From Mycobacterium sp. (GTDB lineage: Bacteria > Actinomycetota > Actinomycetes > Mycobacteriales > Mycobacteriaceae), in the NCBI RefSeq assembly GCF_025933915.1, contig NZ_JAICZA010000020.1:1-46831 (forward strand): a stretch of DNA of 46,831 nucleotides, in the 5' to 3' direction. Below the pieces are notes generated by a model. The model searched no databases. It was not told where the DNA came from and saw nothing but the letters and a program-made list of their open reading frames with translations. This document shows, piece after piece, positions 22,546 to 31,554 of the stretch. Numbering within the stretch: position 1 is the first letter of the stretch; each line of letters opens with the position of its first letter. The position numbers and the translations under genes are program-made.

Positions 22546-23790
22546 CTAGCGGTCTGGCAAGGCGTGTTCGACGATGGGGAGCCGCGCCTGCGGCTGCCGC
22601 TCGCCGCGTTTGGCCGACAGGTACACCTGCGCGGTCTTGTCGGCCACCGTATGCCAGTCGAAGTCCGAGGTGAGTCGCTCGCGGGCGGCGTGGGCGCGTT
22701 GTTGCGCCGCGTGCGGATCGTCGAGCACGGCGCGTATCGCCGAGGCCAGCCGGGCCACGTCGCGGGGCGGGCACGACACGCCGGTCTGACCGTTGATCAC
22801 CGCCTCGCCCAGACCGCCGATGTTCGAGGTCACCAGGGGAGTGCCGGCCGCGGCCGCCTCCAGGGCCACGATGCCGAACGGCTCGTAGTGACTGGGCAAC
22901 ACCGCGGCGTCGGCGCGATGCAGGACGGCCAACAGCTCCGCGTGTTCCAGGTGTCCTACGAATCGGATTGCCTTGAGCACCCGGTGTTTACGGGCTTGTT
23001 CGATGAGCCAGCCCTGCTGGGTGCCCTCGCCGGCGATGGTCAGTGTGGTACCGGGGTGGGTGCGTCTGATCCGCGGGAGCGCGGCGATGACGTCGTGAAC
23101 GCCCTTCTCGTACTCCAGGCGTCCCAGGTAGAGCAGTTCGGCCGGCCCGTTGTGTGGACGCCGCGCCGCGAACGGCCACCGCGCCGTCTCGATGCCGTTG
23201 CGGATCACGGTGATCTCGGCCAGCCCGGGTCCGAACAGTTCGGCGATCTCGTCGGTCATTGACCCCGAACAGGTGATCAACGAATCGGATTCACGCACCA
23301 ACCACGACTCGACCGCGTGCACCTGACGGCTGAGCGCACCGCTGACCCAACCGGAGTGCCGGCCGGCTTCGGTGGCGTGGATTGTGGAAACCATTGGTAC
23401 GTCATAAAATTGGGCTAGCGCGATCGCCGGGTGGGCCACCAGCCAGTCGTGGGCGTGCACGACGTCGGGACGCCACGTGTGGTTGCTGCCCGGTTTCTTG
23501 AGGGACAGCCCGGCGCGGATCATGGAGTGCCCCATCGCGAGCGTCCAGGCCATCATGTCGGTGCCGAAGGTGAACTCGTGCGGATCCTGCGCGGCCGCGA
23601 TCACCCGAACGCCCTCGCTGATCTGGTCGGACGACGGATGGCTCCGGGGATCGGTTCCGGTGGGACGCCGCGACAGCACGACGACGTCGTGGCCGGCGGC
23701 CGCCAGCGCGGTCGACAGGTGATGCACGTGCCGGCCGAGCCCGCCGATGACGACCGGAGGGTATTCCCACGACACCATCAGGATCTTCAC
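22546..23790 (-). CDS. Alpha-1,4-glucosyltransferase (Rv3032-like, GT-B)
   Basis: This 414-aa retaining glycosyltransferase has the N-terminal MVSWEYPPVVIGGLGRH nucleotide-sugar loop, the middle VVHAHDWLVAHP, LLYLGRLEYEKGV and the E-x7-E motif HYEPFGIVALEAAAAGTP. Length and motifs match Rv3032, which elongates the glucan of methylglucose lipopolysaccharides and affects glycogen-like glucans. I chose GTG 23790 because it gives 414 residues and starts at the conserved KILMVSWEYPP; the ORF stays open 40 codons further upstream. It lies 97 bp downstream of the GH57 gene. Confidence 0.92.
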   Translation of the reverse strand: MKILMVSWEYPPVVIGGLGRHVHHLSTALAAAGHDVVVLSRRPTGTDPRSHPSSDQISEGVRVIAAAQDPHEFTFGTDMMAWTLAMGHSMIRAGLSLKKPGSNHTWRPDVVHAHDWLVAHPAIALAQFYDVPMVSTIHATEAGRHSGWVSGALSRQVHAVESWLVRESDSLITCSGSMTDEIAELFGPGLAEITVIRNGIETARWPFAARRPHNGPAELLYLGRLEYEKGVHDVIAALPRIRRTHPGTTLTIAGEGTQQGWLIEQARKHRVLKAIRFVGHLEHAELLAVLHRADAAVLPSHYEPFGIVALEAAAAGTPLVTSNIGGLGEAVINGQTGVSCPPRDVARLASAIRAVLDDPHAAQQRAHAARERLTSDFDWHTVADKTAQVYLSAKRGERQPQARLPIVEHALPDR

Positions 23791-23887
23791 GTCGCGGTCC
23801 GCTCGAGCTGTGGCGAGCGTGCGCAAAATGCCGCTTGCCACGGCGTGTCGCTGTACAAACACGCACACTCGCGGGGGAAGGTCCGCC

Positions 23888-25486
23888 TCATCGAGGCAGC
23901 CTGCGCGCATCGAGGGCGCCGAAGAGTCCGTCGGCTCGGTTCCACCCGTCGGCCAGCCGCTGCGCGGTGTCGCGGCGCCCGGACGCCAGGGCCCCCGCGA
24001 TCTCGCGAGTGGCGTGCGCGTGCAGGTGTGCGCGATACCGGGCGTAGTCGGCGGCCGAGTCCTTGCTCACCATGAACGGCCAGTCGCTCGAGACCGTGAG
24101 CAACGTTTCACGCAGGATCTGATCGGCGACGCGGTCGCGGGGGATCGCCCCGTCCAGCGTGGCGGTTTGCGACAGCGCCTTGTCGACGGTGCTCAGCGCC
24201 GTGTCGACCACTTCGTTGTTGAGCTGGACCAGATCGGCGACCTGGTCGCCCGCCCACACCTGCCAGTCCTTGCCCGAGCCCCACGAGCTCGGCGGCAGGG
24301 CCACCGGGTCACCGACGAAGCCGTCGGCGATCGCATCGTGCAGCGTGCCCACCCGCACGCCGGCCTCGGGCAGGGCGCGCAGCACCCGCTCCAACCACGT
24401 CGGGCCTTCGTACCACCAGTGACCGAACAGCTCGGTGTCGAAGGCCGCGACCACATGAGCGGGCCGCCCGATGCGCGCGGATTCCGACAGCAGGCGGTTG
24501 CGGACCATGTCGACGAAGTCGGCGACGTGGATGTCGACCGCGTGGTCGGCGCGCTCGGGATCGTAGGGCGCCTTGCCCTCCGAGGACACATTGCGGCCCG
24601 TGACCCTGGCCGGCTTGAGCCCGGTGAGATGGTCATAGGTGTGGAAATCGCGATAGGCGGCATGGCCGGGGTAGCCGGACTTCGGTGACCACACCCGGTA
24701 GCTGACCTGCAGGTCGCGCCCGAAAGCCACCACGTCGGTGTCGCCGACGGGCCGGCCCAGCGCGGTGTCGCCGTGCAGCGACGGGCCGTCGACCATGAAA
24801 TGCGTGACTCCCGCGGCGGAGTAGTCATGTTCGAGGCCTGGCGCGTAAGCGCATTCGGGTGCCCAGATCCCGGCGCTTTGCCCGTTTCGCGTCCCCAGGC
24901 GGTGCCGCGCGTCGGCCAGGCCCTCGCGCAGGGCGAACTCGCGCAGCCGGGGCGCGAGGAGCGGTTGGAACGGATGGGCCAGCGGTCCGCCGAGCAGCTC
25001 GACCGTGCCGGCGTCGAGCAGGCCGCGCAGCATCGGGCTGCCGCCGTGCCGCCACAGGGTGGCGAAGTCTTCAAGGGCCCTGTGCGCCTCCGCTTCCTCA
25101 CGAACCCCCAAGGCGCGCAAGGCTTCCGGCGTACATGACTGATAGCCGGCCGATTTCGATCGGGAAACCGACCGCACACTGGCCGCCGCAGAGGCTTCCG
25201 TCGCGCGCAGCCGCCAGTTCGCCAGCCAATGATGCATGCCGTCAAGGCAATACGGGTCGTCGAGCTGCGCGTTCACCACCGGCGTGACGCCGAGCGTGAT
25301 CAGCGACCGGCGATTTTCGCCTGCCAACGTGTTCAGCACTCGCATCAGCGGCAGGTAGGCCGCCGCCCAGGATTGGTAGAGCCATTCCTCACCGACCGGC
25401 CAGCGGCCATGGTGGGCAAGCCAGGGGAGGTGGGTGTGCAAAACCAGGGTGAAGAGGCCGGGAACCCGGTCTTGCCTCGAGTTCAC
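23888..25486 (-). CDS. GH57 family glucan branching enzyme (Rv3031-like)
   Basis: This 532-aa protein belongs to glycoside hydrolase family 57. Motifs are FTLVLHTHLPWLAHHG near the N-terminus, the nucleophile region IWAPECAYAPG (Glu), and the acid/base region VAAFDTELFGHWWYEGP (Asp). The C-terminal part is helical, as in 1,4-alpha-glucan branching enzymes of the AmyC type. GTG 25486 overlaps the methyltransferase stop by GTGA. In M. tuberculosis Rv3031 is assigned to MGLP synthesis with Rv3030 and Rv3032, and the same order is kept here. Confidence 0.93.
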   Translation of the reverse strand: MNSRQDRVPGLFTLVLHTHLPWLAHHGRWPVGEEWLYQSWAAAYLPLMRVLNTLAGENRRSLITLGVTPVVNAQLDDPYCLDGMHHWLANWRLRATEASAAASVRSVSRSKSAGYQSCTPEALRALGVREEAEAHRALEDFATLWRHGGSPMLRGLLDAGTVELLGGPLAHPFQPLLAPRLREFALREGLADARHRLGTRNGQSAGIWAPECAYAPGLEHDYSAAGVTHFMVDGPSLHGDTALGRPVGDTDVVAFGRDLQVSYRVWSPKSGYPGHAAYRDFHTYDHLTGLKPARVTGRNVSSEGKAPYDPERADHAVDIHVADFVDMVRNRLLSESARIGRPAHVVAAFDTELFGHWWYEGPTWLERVLRALPEAGVRVGTLHDAIADGFVGDPVALPPSSWGSGKDWQVWAGDQVADLVQLNNEVVDTALSTVDKALSQTATLDGAIPRDRVADQILRETLLTVSSDWPFMVSKDSAADYARYRAHLHAHATREIAGALASGRRDTAQRLADGWNRADGLFGALDARRLPR

Positions 25487-26316
25487 GGTGCTACCGCGAT
25501 TGCGATCAGATCGAGACTGTCGTCGATGTGCTGGCCGGTGGCCGCGCCGGTGCCGCTCTCTATCAGGTCGAAGTCATCGGTGGTGACGGCGGCGACGTCC
25601 GCCGCCAGGTCGGGCGGCCACGGCGCCCCGGGGTCAGCGGCCATGGCGCGCGCGATCTGCGCGTCGATGATCGAGCCGCCGTGCCGGGCGTCCATCTCCC
25701 GCAGCCGCGGACCGTGGAACAAGCCGCTGATCGAGACGTCGGAGAAACCCCCGCCGACGAGCAGCTCGGCCAGCTCGCCGGCGTTGAGTTCGCGGGTGTG
25801 GAACGGGTTGACCGGGGTGTCGCGGCCGGGTGAGAACGTGATCCGGTTGGGTGTGGACATCATCAGCAGACCCGACGGCCGCAGCACCCGCGCGCACTCG
25901 ACGACGAATTGTGTTTGGTCCCACAGATGCTCGATCACCTGGAAGTTGACCACAATATCCACCGACGAATCGGGCAGCGGCAGCTGCGCGAGGTTCGCCT
26001 GCATGACGTTCACCCGCGGGTAGCGGGCACGGACGTGGGCCACGGCGGACTCGTCGTAGTCCACGGCGATGACGCGGTGGGCGACGTCGGCGATCAGATC
26101 GGCGCCGTATCCCTCGCCGCATCCCGCCTCGAGCACGTCGGCGCCCACGCAGCGCTCGGCAAGCCGCTGGTAAACGACCTCGTGGCGGCGAAACCAGTAG
26201 TTTTCGATGTCCAAACCCGGGATGGTGCGCTCGCCGGTCAGCGTCAACACCGTGTCACCCGCCGACGCGGTATCGCCGGGGGTGCGTGGGGGAACGTCAG
26301 GGACCAGTGCGCTCAT
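25483..26316 (-). CDS. SAM-dependent methyltransferase (Rv3030-like)
   Basis: This 277-aa class I methyltransferase has ADVLEAGCGEGYGADLIAD as SAM motif I, RVIAVDYDESAVAHVRAR as the acidic loop and VDIVVNFQVIEHLWD as motif II. Methyltransferase_11-type features and homology to Rv3030 suggest sugar O-methylation in methylglucose lipopolysaccharides; which hydroxyl is modified is not shown by sequence. ATG 26316 is the first start. It heads the three-gene operon with the GH57 and GT-B genes. Confidence 0.9.
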   Translation of the reverse strand: MSALVPDVPPRTPGDTASAGDTVLTLTGERTIPGLDIENYWFRRHEVVYQRLAERCVGADVLEAGCGEGYGADLIADVAHRVIAVDYDESAVAHVRARYPRVNVMQANLAQLPLPDSSVDIVVNFQVIEHLWDQTQFVVECARVLRPSGLLMMSTPNRITFSPGRDTPVNPFHTRELNAGELAELLVGGGFSDVSISGLFHGPRLREMDARHGGSIIDAQIARAMAADPGAPWPPDLAADVAAVTTDDFDLIESGTGAATGQHIDDSLDLIAIAVAP

Positions 26317-26414
26317 CGCATAGGCAGGCTAACGCGAAGTGTCGGATTCGCGAACCACGAAGGTGGGTGGCCCCGCGTGCGCAGGGCGAGGCGCGCCGCA
26401 AGAACCTGCCGCCC

Positions 26415-26459
26415 GGCGACGACCCCGCCCGCGCAGCGGGAGGGGGAGGAGCGGGCAAT
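26415..26459 (+). repeat. Degenerate MIRU-like element upstream of etfB
   Basis: GGCGACGACCCCGCCCGCGC, then AGCGGGAGGGGGAGGAGCGG and GCAAT aligns with the core of the repeat at 1-180, with changes in the middle. It lies between the divergent methyltransferase and etfB genes. Confidence 0.65.
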
Positions 26460-26503
26460 ATGGCCTGGGCGACCCGCTATGGTGTGAAGGCATACCGCAC
26501 AAA

Positions 26504-26519
26504 GTTACCGGGTAGTAAC
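26504..26519. promoter_or_regulatory. Inverted repeat GTTAC-N6-GTAAC before etfB
   Basis: GTTACCGGGTAGTAAC is a perfect 5-bp dyad with a 6-bp centre, 83 bp upstream of the etfB ATG. Similar GTTAC/GTAAC dyads are known for TetR-type regulators of mycobacterial lipid metabolism, so it may link etfBA to acyl-CoA supply; the regulator is not identified. Confidence 0.4.
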
Positions 26520-26601
26520 ACGGCTGTGCGTTGCGAAAAACGCGTACCGAGGTCTCGCAGTCGATCGCTGCGGACCCCTTCGAGGAGGACGAACCACACT
26601 C

Positions 26602-27402
26602 ATGACGAACATCGTGGTCCTGATTAAGCAGGTCCCAGACACTTGGTCAGAGCGCAAGCTGACAGATGGCGATTACACGCTGGACCGCGAGGCCGCCGAC
26701 GCGGTGCTGGATGAGATCAACGAGCGCGCGGTAGAAGAGGCCCTGCAGATCCGGGAGAAGGAAGCCGCTGACGGTGTCGAGGGGTCGGTGACCGTGCTGA
26801 CCGCCGGACCCGAGCGCGCCACCGAGGCGATCCGCAAGGCCCTGTCGATGGGCGCCGACAAGGCCGTCCACCTCAAGGACGACGGCTTGCACGGCTCCGA
26901 CGTCGTGCAGACCGGGTGGGCCCTGGCCCGTGCGCTGGGCACCATCGAGGGCACCGAGCTGGTGATCGCCGGTAACGAAGCGACCGACGGCACCGGCGGC
27001 GCGGTGCCGGCCATCATCGCCGAGTACCTGGGCCTGCCGCAGCTCACCCACCTGCGCAAGCTGTCGCTGGAGGGCGGCAAGGTCACCGGCGAGCGCGAGA
27101 CCGACGACGGCGTCTTCAACCTCGAGGCCACGCTGCCTGCCGTGGTCAGCGTCACGGAGAAGATCAACGAGCCCCGTTTCCCGTCTTTCAAGGGCATCAT
27201 GGCCGCCAAGAAGAAAGAGGTCACGGTGCTGACCTTGGCCGAGATCGGGGTCGAAAGCGACGAGGTCGGGCTGGCCAACGCCGGATCCACCGTCCTGTCG
27301 TCGACGCCGAAGCCGGCGAAGACCGCGGGTGAGAAGGTCACCGACGAGGGTGAGGGCGGTAACGAGGTCGCCAAGTACCTGGTCGCCCAGAAGATCATCT
27401 GA
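26602..27402 (+). CDS. etfB: Electron transfer flavoprotein beta subunit
   Basis: This 266-aa soluble protein pairs with EtfA to carry electrons from acyl-CoA dehydrogenases to the respiratory chain through ETF dehydrogenase. The ETF beta fold is shown by IVVLIKQVPDTWSERKL, ALSMGADKAVHLKDD, DLVIAGNEATDGTGG-like LVIAGNEATDGTGGAVPAI and the signature VTEKINEPRFPSFKGIMAAKKK. GAGGAGG precedes ATG 26602 at good distance. etfA follows after 36 bp. Confidence 0.96.
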   Translation: MTNIVVLIKQVPDTWSERKLTDGDYTLDREAADAVLDEINERAVEEALQIREKEAADGVEGSVTVLTAGPERATEAIRKALSMGADKAVHLKDDGLHGSDVVQTGWALARALGTIEGTELVIAGNEATDGTGGAVPAIIAEYLGLPQLTHLRKLSLEGGKVTGERETDDGVFNLEATLPAVVSVTEKINEPRFPSFKGIMAAKKKEVTVLTLAEIGVESDEVGLANAGSTVLSSTPKPAKTAGEKVTDEGEGGNEVAKYLVAQKII

Positions 27403-27438
27403 CCCAGTTCCTTTACGACGAGAAGAGCGAGATAACCC

Positions 27439-28395
27439 ATGGCTGAAGTATTGGTGCTCGTGGAGCACGCCGAAGGTGCGCTGAAGAAGGTCACCTCCGA
27501 ATTGATCACCGCCGCCCGCGCGCTGGGCGAGCCCTCCGCCGTCGTGGTCGGGGCGCCGGGCACGGCCGCCCCGCTGGCGGACGGGCTGAAGGAGGCCGGC
27601 GCCGCCAAGATCTACGTCGCCGAGTCCGACGACGTGGACAAGTACCTGGTCACTCCGGTGGTCGACGTGCTGGCCGCGCTGGCCGAATCGAACGCGCCGG
27701 CGGCGGTGCTGCTGGCCGCCAGCGCCGACGGCAAGGAGATCGCCGGCCGGCTCGCGGCCCGGATCGGATCCGGTTTGCTGGTCGACGTGGTCGAGGTCCA
27801 GGAGGGCCCCAAGGCCGTCCATTCCATCTTCGGTGGCGCGTTCACCGTCGAGGCGAAGGCCAACGGCGACACCCCGGTGATCACCCTGCGGGCCGGCGCC
27901 GTCGAGGCGGAGCCGTCGGCCGGTGCGGGTGAACAGGTCACCGTCGAGGTCCCGGCTCCCGCCGAGAACGCCACCAAGATCACCGCCCGCGAGCCCGCGG
28001 TCGCCGGTGACCGCCCGGAGTTGTCCGAGGCCACCATCGTGGTGTCCGGTGGTCGCGGCGTGGGCAGCGCGGAGAACTTCAGCGTGGTCGAGGCGCTGGC
28101 CGACTCGCTGGGTGCGGCCGTCGGCGCGTCGCGTGCCGCCGTCGACTCCGGCTACTACCCGGGCCAGTTCCAGGTGGGCCAGACGGGCAAGACGGTCTCG
28201 CCGCAGCTCTACATCGCGTTGGGCATCTCCGGTGCCATCCAGCACCGCGCGGGGATGCAGACCTCCAAGACCATCGTCGCGGTCAACAAGGACGAAGAGG
28301 CGCCCATCTTCGAGATCGCCGACTACGGCGTGGTGGGCGACTTGTTCAAGGTCGCTCCGCAGCTGACCGACGCGATCAAGGCTCGCAAGGGCTGA
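27439..28395 (+). CDS. etfA: Electron transfer flavoprotein alpha subunit
   Basis: This 318-aa partner of EtfB has an N-terminal Rossmann-like part and the C-terminal FAD domain. The FAD-site motifs are [34 protein letters not shown], and the family signature [17 protein letters not shown], followed by [14 protein letters not shown]. The length and the neighbouring etfB make assignment firm. A strong intrinsic terminator lies 13 bp after the stop, so etfBA is a closed two-gene operon. Confidence 0.97.
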   Translation: MAEVLVLVEHAEGALKKVTSELITAARALGEPSAVVVGAPGTAAPLADGLKEAGAAKIYVAESDDVDKYLVTPVVDVLAALAESNAPAAVLLAASADGKEIAGRLAARIGSGLLVDVVEVQEGPKAVHSIFGGAFTVEAKANGDTPVITLRAGAVEAEPSAGAGEQVTVEVPAPAENATKITAREPAVAGDRPELSEATIVVSGGRGVGSAENFSVVEALADSLGAAVGASRAAVDSGYYPGQFQVGQTGKTVSPQLYIALGISGAIQHRAGMQTSKTIVAVNKDEEAPIFEIADYGVVGDLFKVAPQLTDAIKARKG

Positions 28396-28407
28396 GTTCT
28401 CGGCCTT

Positions 28408-28440
28408 AAGCCCTCGGCACTGCGGTGTCGGGGGCTTTTG
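28408..28440 (+). terminator. Intrinsic terminator after etfBA
   Basis: AAGCCCTCGGCAC (28408-28420) and GTGTCGGGGGCTT (28425-28437) form a 13-bp stem with two G-T pairs around a TGCG loop, followed by a short T run. This is one of the clearest hairpins in the window. Confidence 0.85.
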
Positions 28441-28505
28441 CCTACCATCGGTTCCGCCGCGGCTCCGGCCGTTGATTTCGCCACATTTCGCGACATTTCG
28501 TCATC

Positions 28506-28525
28506 TGACGTGCACCGACACGTCA
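28506..28525. promoter_or_regulatory. Inverted repeat TGACGTG-N6-CACGTCA
   Basis: A perfect 7-bp dyad with a 6-bp centre lies 46 bp upstream of the N-acyltransferase ATG, where an operator would be expected. No regulator is suggested by sequence. Confidence 0.4.
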
Positions 28526-28571
28526 CAGCGTCGATGCCGACTAGCTCATCGGTTACGCCACGTTGGGTCTC

Positions 28572-29444
28572 ATGAGCATTGCTTCTGTCCTCATCCCCAG
28601 TGACAAGCCGAGCGGTGCGGCGGGCGACCCTTCAGCCGCTTCGGACGCACCGCGCTACTCCCTGTTGCTGTCCACCGACCCCGACATGATCGAGGCGGCG
28701 CAGCGACTCCGGTACGACGTGTTCACGAGCACGGCCGGCTTTGCGCTGCCGGCGGGCGACGGACAGCGACGAGACGCCGACAGCTTCGACGAGTTCTGCG
28801 ACCATCTGCTGGTCCGCGACGACGACACCGGTGAGCTGGTGGGTTGCTACCGCATGCTGGCGCCGACAGGCGCCATCGCGGCCGGCGGGCTCTACACCGC
28901 CACGGAGTTCGACATCCGCGCGTTCGACCCGTTGCGGCCGTCCCTGGTGGAAATGGGGCGTGCCGTGGTGCGCGACGGGCATCGCAACGGCGGCGTGGTG
29001 CTGCTGATGTGGGCCGGCATCCTGGCCTATCTGGACCGCTACGGCTATGACTATGTGACCGGGTGCGTGTCGGTGCCCATCGGCGGCGAACCCGACGATC
29101 AGCCCCCGGGCAGTCGGCTGCGCGGCGTCCGCGACTTCGTCCTGAGCCGTCACGGGGTGCCGCCGCAGTTTCACGTGCGGCCACACCGTCCGGTCGTCGT
29201 CGACGGAACGGCCCTCGACGACATCCCGCCGCCCGCGCGGCCGTCGGTTCCCGCGCTGATGCGCGGCTACCTGCGGCTCGGCGCCCGGGTGTGCGGGGAA
29301 CCGGCGCACGACCCGGAGTTCGGGGTCGGCGACTTCTGCGTCCTGCTCGGCAAACAGCACGCCGATACCCGATACCTGAAGCGACTTCGATCGGTGTCGG
29401 CCACATCCGCGATGACCAGCGCAGCGACGGGCACCCAGCGATGA
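28572..29444 (+). CDS. GNAT-type N-acyltransferase (Rv3027c-like, OlsB-related)
   Basis: This 290-aa protein has the GNAT-type acyltransferase core: LLLSTDPDMIEAAQRLRYDVF, DEFCDHLLVRDDDTGELVGCYR, EFDIRAFDP and LVEMGRAVVRDGHRNGGVVLLMW. These blocks match the hemolysin/OlsB family that transfers 3-hydroxyacyl chains to an amine such as ornithine. ATG 28572 is preferred to TTG 28563. Its stop overlaps the start of the PlsC-type gene by ATGA, giving an OlsB-OlsA-like pair; a true ornithine-lipid role is inference. Confidence 0.8.
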   Translation: MSIASVLIPSDKPSGAAGDPSAASDAPRYSLLLSTDPDMIEAAQRLRYDVFTSTAGFALPAGDGQRRDADSFDEFCDHLLVRDDDTGELVGCYRMLAPTGAIAAGGLYTATEFDIRAFDPLRPSLVEMGRAVVRDGHRNGGVVLLMWAGILAYLDRYGYDYVTGCVSVPIGGEPDDQPPGSRLRGVRDFVLSRHGVPPQFHVRPHRPVVVDGTALDDIPPPARPSVPALMRGYLRLGARVCGEPAHDPEFGVGDFCVLLGKQHADTRYLKRLRSVSATSAMTSAATGTQR

Positions 29445-30436
29445 ACACCCCCGCCGGCACGGGGCACCCCTGGCTACCGCGCGCGTCGTGCGATGCCGGC
29501 TGCGTGCGGACCGGCGACGCGGTCGCCTCCCGGCCGCTGCTGGTGGCGCTGCGGGTAGCGCTTCGTGTCCTGCTGGCGCTGCTGCTGGCGCCGGGGCTGC
29601 CCCTGCTGGCGATGCCACTGCCGGGGCGCACCCGCGTGCAGCGCCTCTATTGCCGGTTGGTGCTGCGCTGTTTCGGCATCCGGATAACGGTGTCGGGCAA
29701 CCCGATTCGTAACCTGCGCGGCGTGCTGGTGGTCAGCCCGCACACCTCATGGCTGGACGTCTTCGCCATCGGTTCGGTGCTGCCCGGGTCGTTCGTCGCC
29801 CGTGCCGACATGTTTACCGGGCCGGCGACCGGGATCGTGGCTCGCACCCTGAAAGTCATCCCGATCGAGCGGTCCAGTTTGCGCCGGCTGCCCGGTGTGG
29901 TGGACGCGGTCGCCCGCCGGCTGCGCGCCGGCCAGACGGTCGTGGCGTTTCCGGAGGGCACCACCTGGTGTGGCTCGTCCGGCGACGATGCCGGCCGGGA
30001 AGCGGCCGGAGGAGAAGCCGGACAATCCCACCGAGGCCGGGGGGCGTTTTATCCGGCCATGTTCCAGGCCGCGATCGACGCCGGCCGGCCGGTGCAGCCC
30101 CTGCGGCTGACCTACCACCACGTCGACGGCAGCCCGTCGACGGCGCCGGCCTTCGTCGGCGACGAGACCCTGCTGGGCTCGATCCGCCGGTTGCTCGCCG
30201 TGCGGCGCACGCTGGCGCGGGTGCACGTCGAGTCTCTGCAGCTCCCGGGGACCGATCGGCGCGGCCTGGCCGGCCGCTGCCAGTCGGCGGTGGGTGTCGG
30301 AACGCCCCGGTGCGCTGGTCACGGCACGTGCTGGTGGCCTGAGCCAAGCGGTGGGCCGGTATCGTGGGTCGCGTCATGGTCTACCTGGATCACGCCGCCA
30401 CCACCCCGATGCACCCCGCCGCAGTCGAGGCGATGA
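29441..30436 (+). CDS. PlsC-type acyltransferase (Rv3026c-like) with insertion and altered C-terminus
   Basis: The acyltransferase block is clear: hydrophobic N-terminus, [14 protein letters not shown] (HxxxxD-type block, with HTSWLD), MKVIPIERS-like [15 protein letters not shown] and [12 protein letters not shown]. About 23 residues ([23 protein letters not shown]) then interrupt the segment before [10 protein letters not shown], matching a translated MIRU-like element at 29981-30028. Near 30300 the frame loses its coding character and runs 61 bp into iscS, while the neighbouring frame ends in RHVLVA at 30342, so a one-base deletion or misread is likely. The role may be lyso-lipid or MGLP acylation. 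Confidence 0.75.
   Translation: MNTPAGTGHPWLPRASCDAGCVRTGDAVASRPLLVALRVALRVLLALLLAPGLPLLAMPLPGRTRVQRLYCRLVLRCFGIRITVSGNPIRNLRGVLVVSPHTSWLDVFAIGSVLPGSFVARADMFTGPATGIVARTLKVIPIERSSLRRLPGVVDAVARRLRAGQTVVAFPEGTTWCGSSGDDAGREAAGGEAGQSHRGRGAFYPAMFQAAIDAGRPVQPLRLTYHHVDGSPSTAPAFVGDETLLGSIRRLLAVRRTLARVHVESLQLPGTDRRGLAGRCQSAVGVGTPRCAGHGTCWWPEPSGGPVSWVASWSTWITPPPPRCTPPQSRR
29981..30028 (+). repeat. MIRU-like element inside the PlsC-type gene
   Basis: GGCGACGATGCCGGCCGGGA, then AGCGGCCGGAGGAGAAGCCG and GACAATCC aligns with the core of the repeat at 1-180, including GGCGACGATGC, the AGGAG block and the GG(A/C)CAAT-like end. It keeps the reading frame open. Confidence 0.65.
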
Positions 30437-31554
30437 CGGCTGTGCTGGGCACGCTGGGCAACGCCTCCTCGCTGCACACCAGCGGCCGGGCGGCGCGGCG
30501 CCGCATCGAGGAATCCCGTGAGCTGATCGCCGACAGGCTGGGGGCCCGTCCCTCGGAGGTCATCTTCACCGCGGGCGGCACCGAGAGCGACAACCTGGCG
30601 ATCAAGGGCATCTACTGGGCCCGTCGAGGAGCCGAGCCGCGCCGCCGGCGCATCGTCACCAGCGAGGTCGAGCACCACGCCGTGCTGGACTCGGTGAATT
30701 GGCTCGTCGAGCACGAGGGCGCCGAGGTGACCTGGCTACCGACCGCGGCCGACGGCTCGGTGTCGGCGGCGGCGCTGCGCGAGGTGCTCACCCGCCACGA
30801 CGACGTCGCGCTGGTCTCCGTCATGTGGGCCAACAACGAGGTCGGCACCGTCATGCCGGCTGCCGAACTCGCCACCGTCGCAGCCGAATTCGACGTGCCG
30901 ATGCACAGCGACGCCATTCAGGCGGTGGGGCAGCTGCCCGTCGATTTCGCCGCCAGCGGACTGTCGGCGATGAGCGTGACCGCGCACAAGTTCGGCGGTC
31001 CCGCGGCCGTGGGCGCGCTGCTGCTACGCCGCGACGTCGCGTGCGTGCCGCTGGCGCACGGCGGTGGGCAGGAGCGCGACATCCGTTCGGGCACCGCCGA
31101 TGTGGCCGGAGCGGTCGGAATGGCCGCGGCGGCCCGGATCTCGGTCGACGGGCTCGAGGTCAAGAGTGCCCGGCTGCGGGCGTTGCGGGATCGGCTGATC
31201 GACGGGGTGCTGGGCGGCATCGAGGACGTCAGCCTCAACGGTGCCCGCGACCCGCTACGCCTTCCCGGCAACGCGCACTTCACGTTCCGTGGGTGTGAAG
31301 GCGACGCGTTGTTGATGCTCCTGGACGCCAACGGCATCGAGTGCTCGACCGGTTCGGCGTGCACCGCCGGTGTCGCGCAGCCATCGCATGTGCTGATCGC
31401 AATGGGCGCCGACCCGACCAGCGCCCGCGGGTCGTTGCGACTCTCGTTGGGACACACCAGTGTTGACGCCGACGTCGACGCGGTGCTGCGGGTGCTGCCC
31501 GCGGCGGTGGAGCGTGCGCGTCGAGCGGCGCTGGCCGCTACGGGGGCTTCCTAA
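30376..31554 (+). CDS. iscS: Cysteine desulfurase (IscS/NifS-like)
   Basis: This 392-aa PLP enzyme removes sulfur from cysteine for Fe-S clusters and thiolated tRNA. Motifs are [24 protein letters not shown], the PLP lysine K205 in [10 protein letters not shown], and the persulfide Cys C329 in [13 protein letters not shown] 30376 is the conserved start (VYLDHAATT); GTG 30364 would add four residues. The stop TAA is followed at once by the GTG of mnmA, so sulfur is passed directly to the tRNA thiolase of the same operon. Confidence 0.95.
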   Translation: MVYLDHAATTPMHPAAVEAMTAVLGTLGNASSLHTSGRAARRRIEESRELIADRLGARPSEVIFTAGGTESDNLAIKGIYWARRGAEPRRRRIVTSEVEHHAVLDSVNWLVEHEGAEVTWLPTAADGSVSAAALREVLTRHDDVALVSVMWANNEVGTVMPAAELATVAAEFDVPMHSDAIQAVGQLPVDFAASGLSAMSVTAHKFGGPAAVGALLLRRDVACVPLAHGGGQERDIRSGTADVAGAVGMAAAARISVDGLEVKSARLRALRDRLIDGVLGGIEDVSLNGARDPLRLPGNAHFTFRGCEGDALLMLLDANGIECSTGSACTAGVAQPSHVLIAMGADPTSARGSLRLSLGHTSVDADVDAVLRVLPAAVERARRAALAATGAS

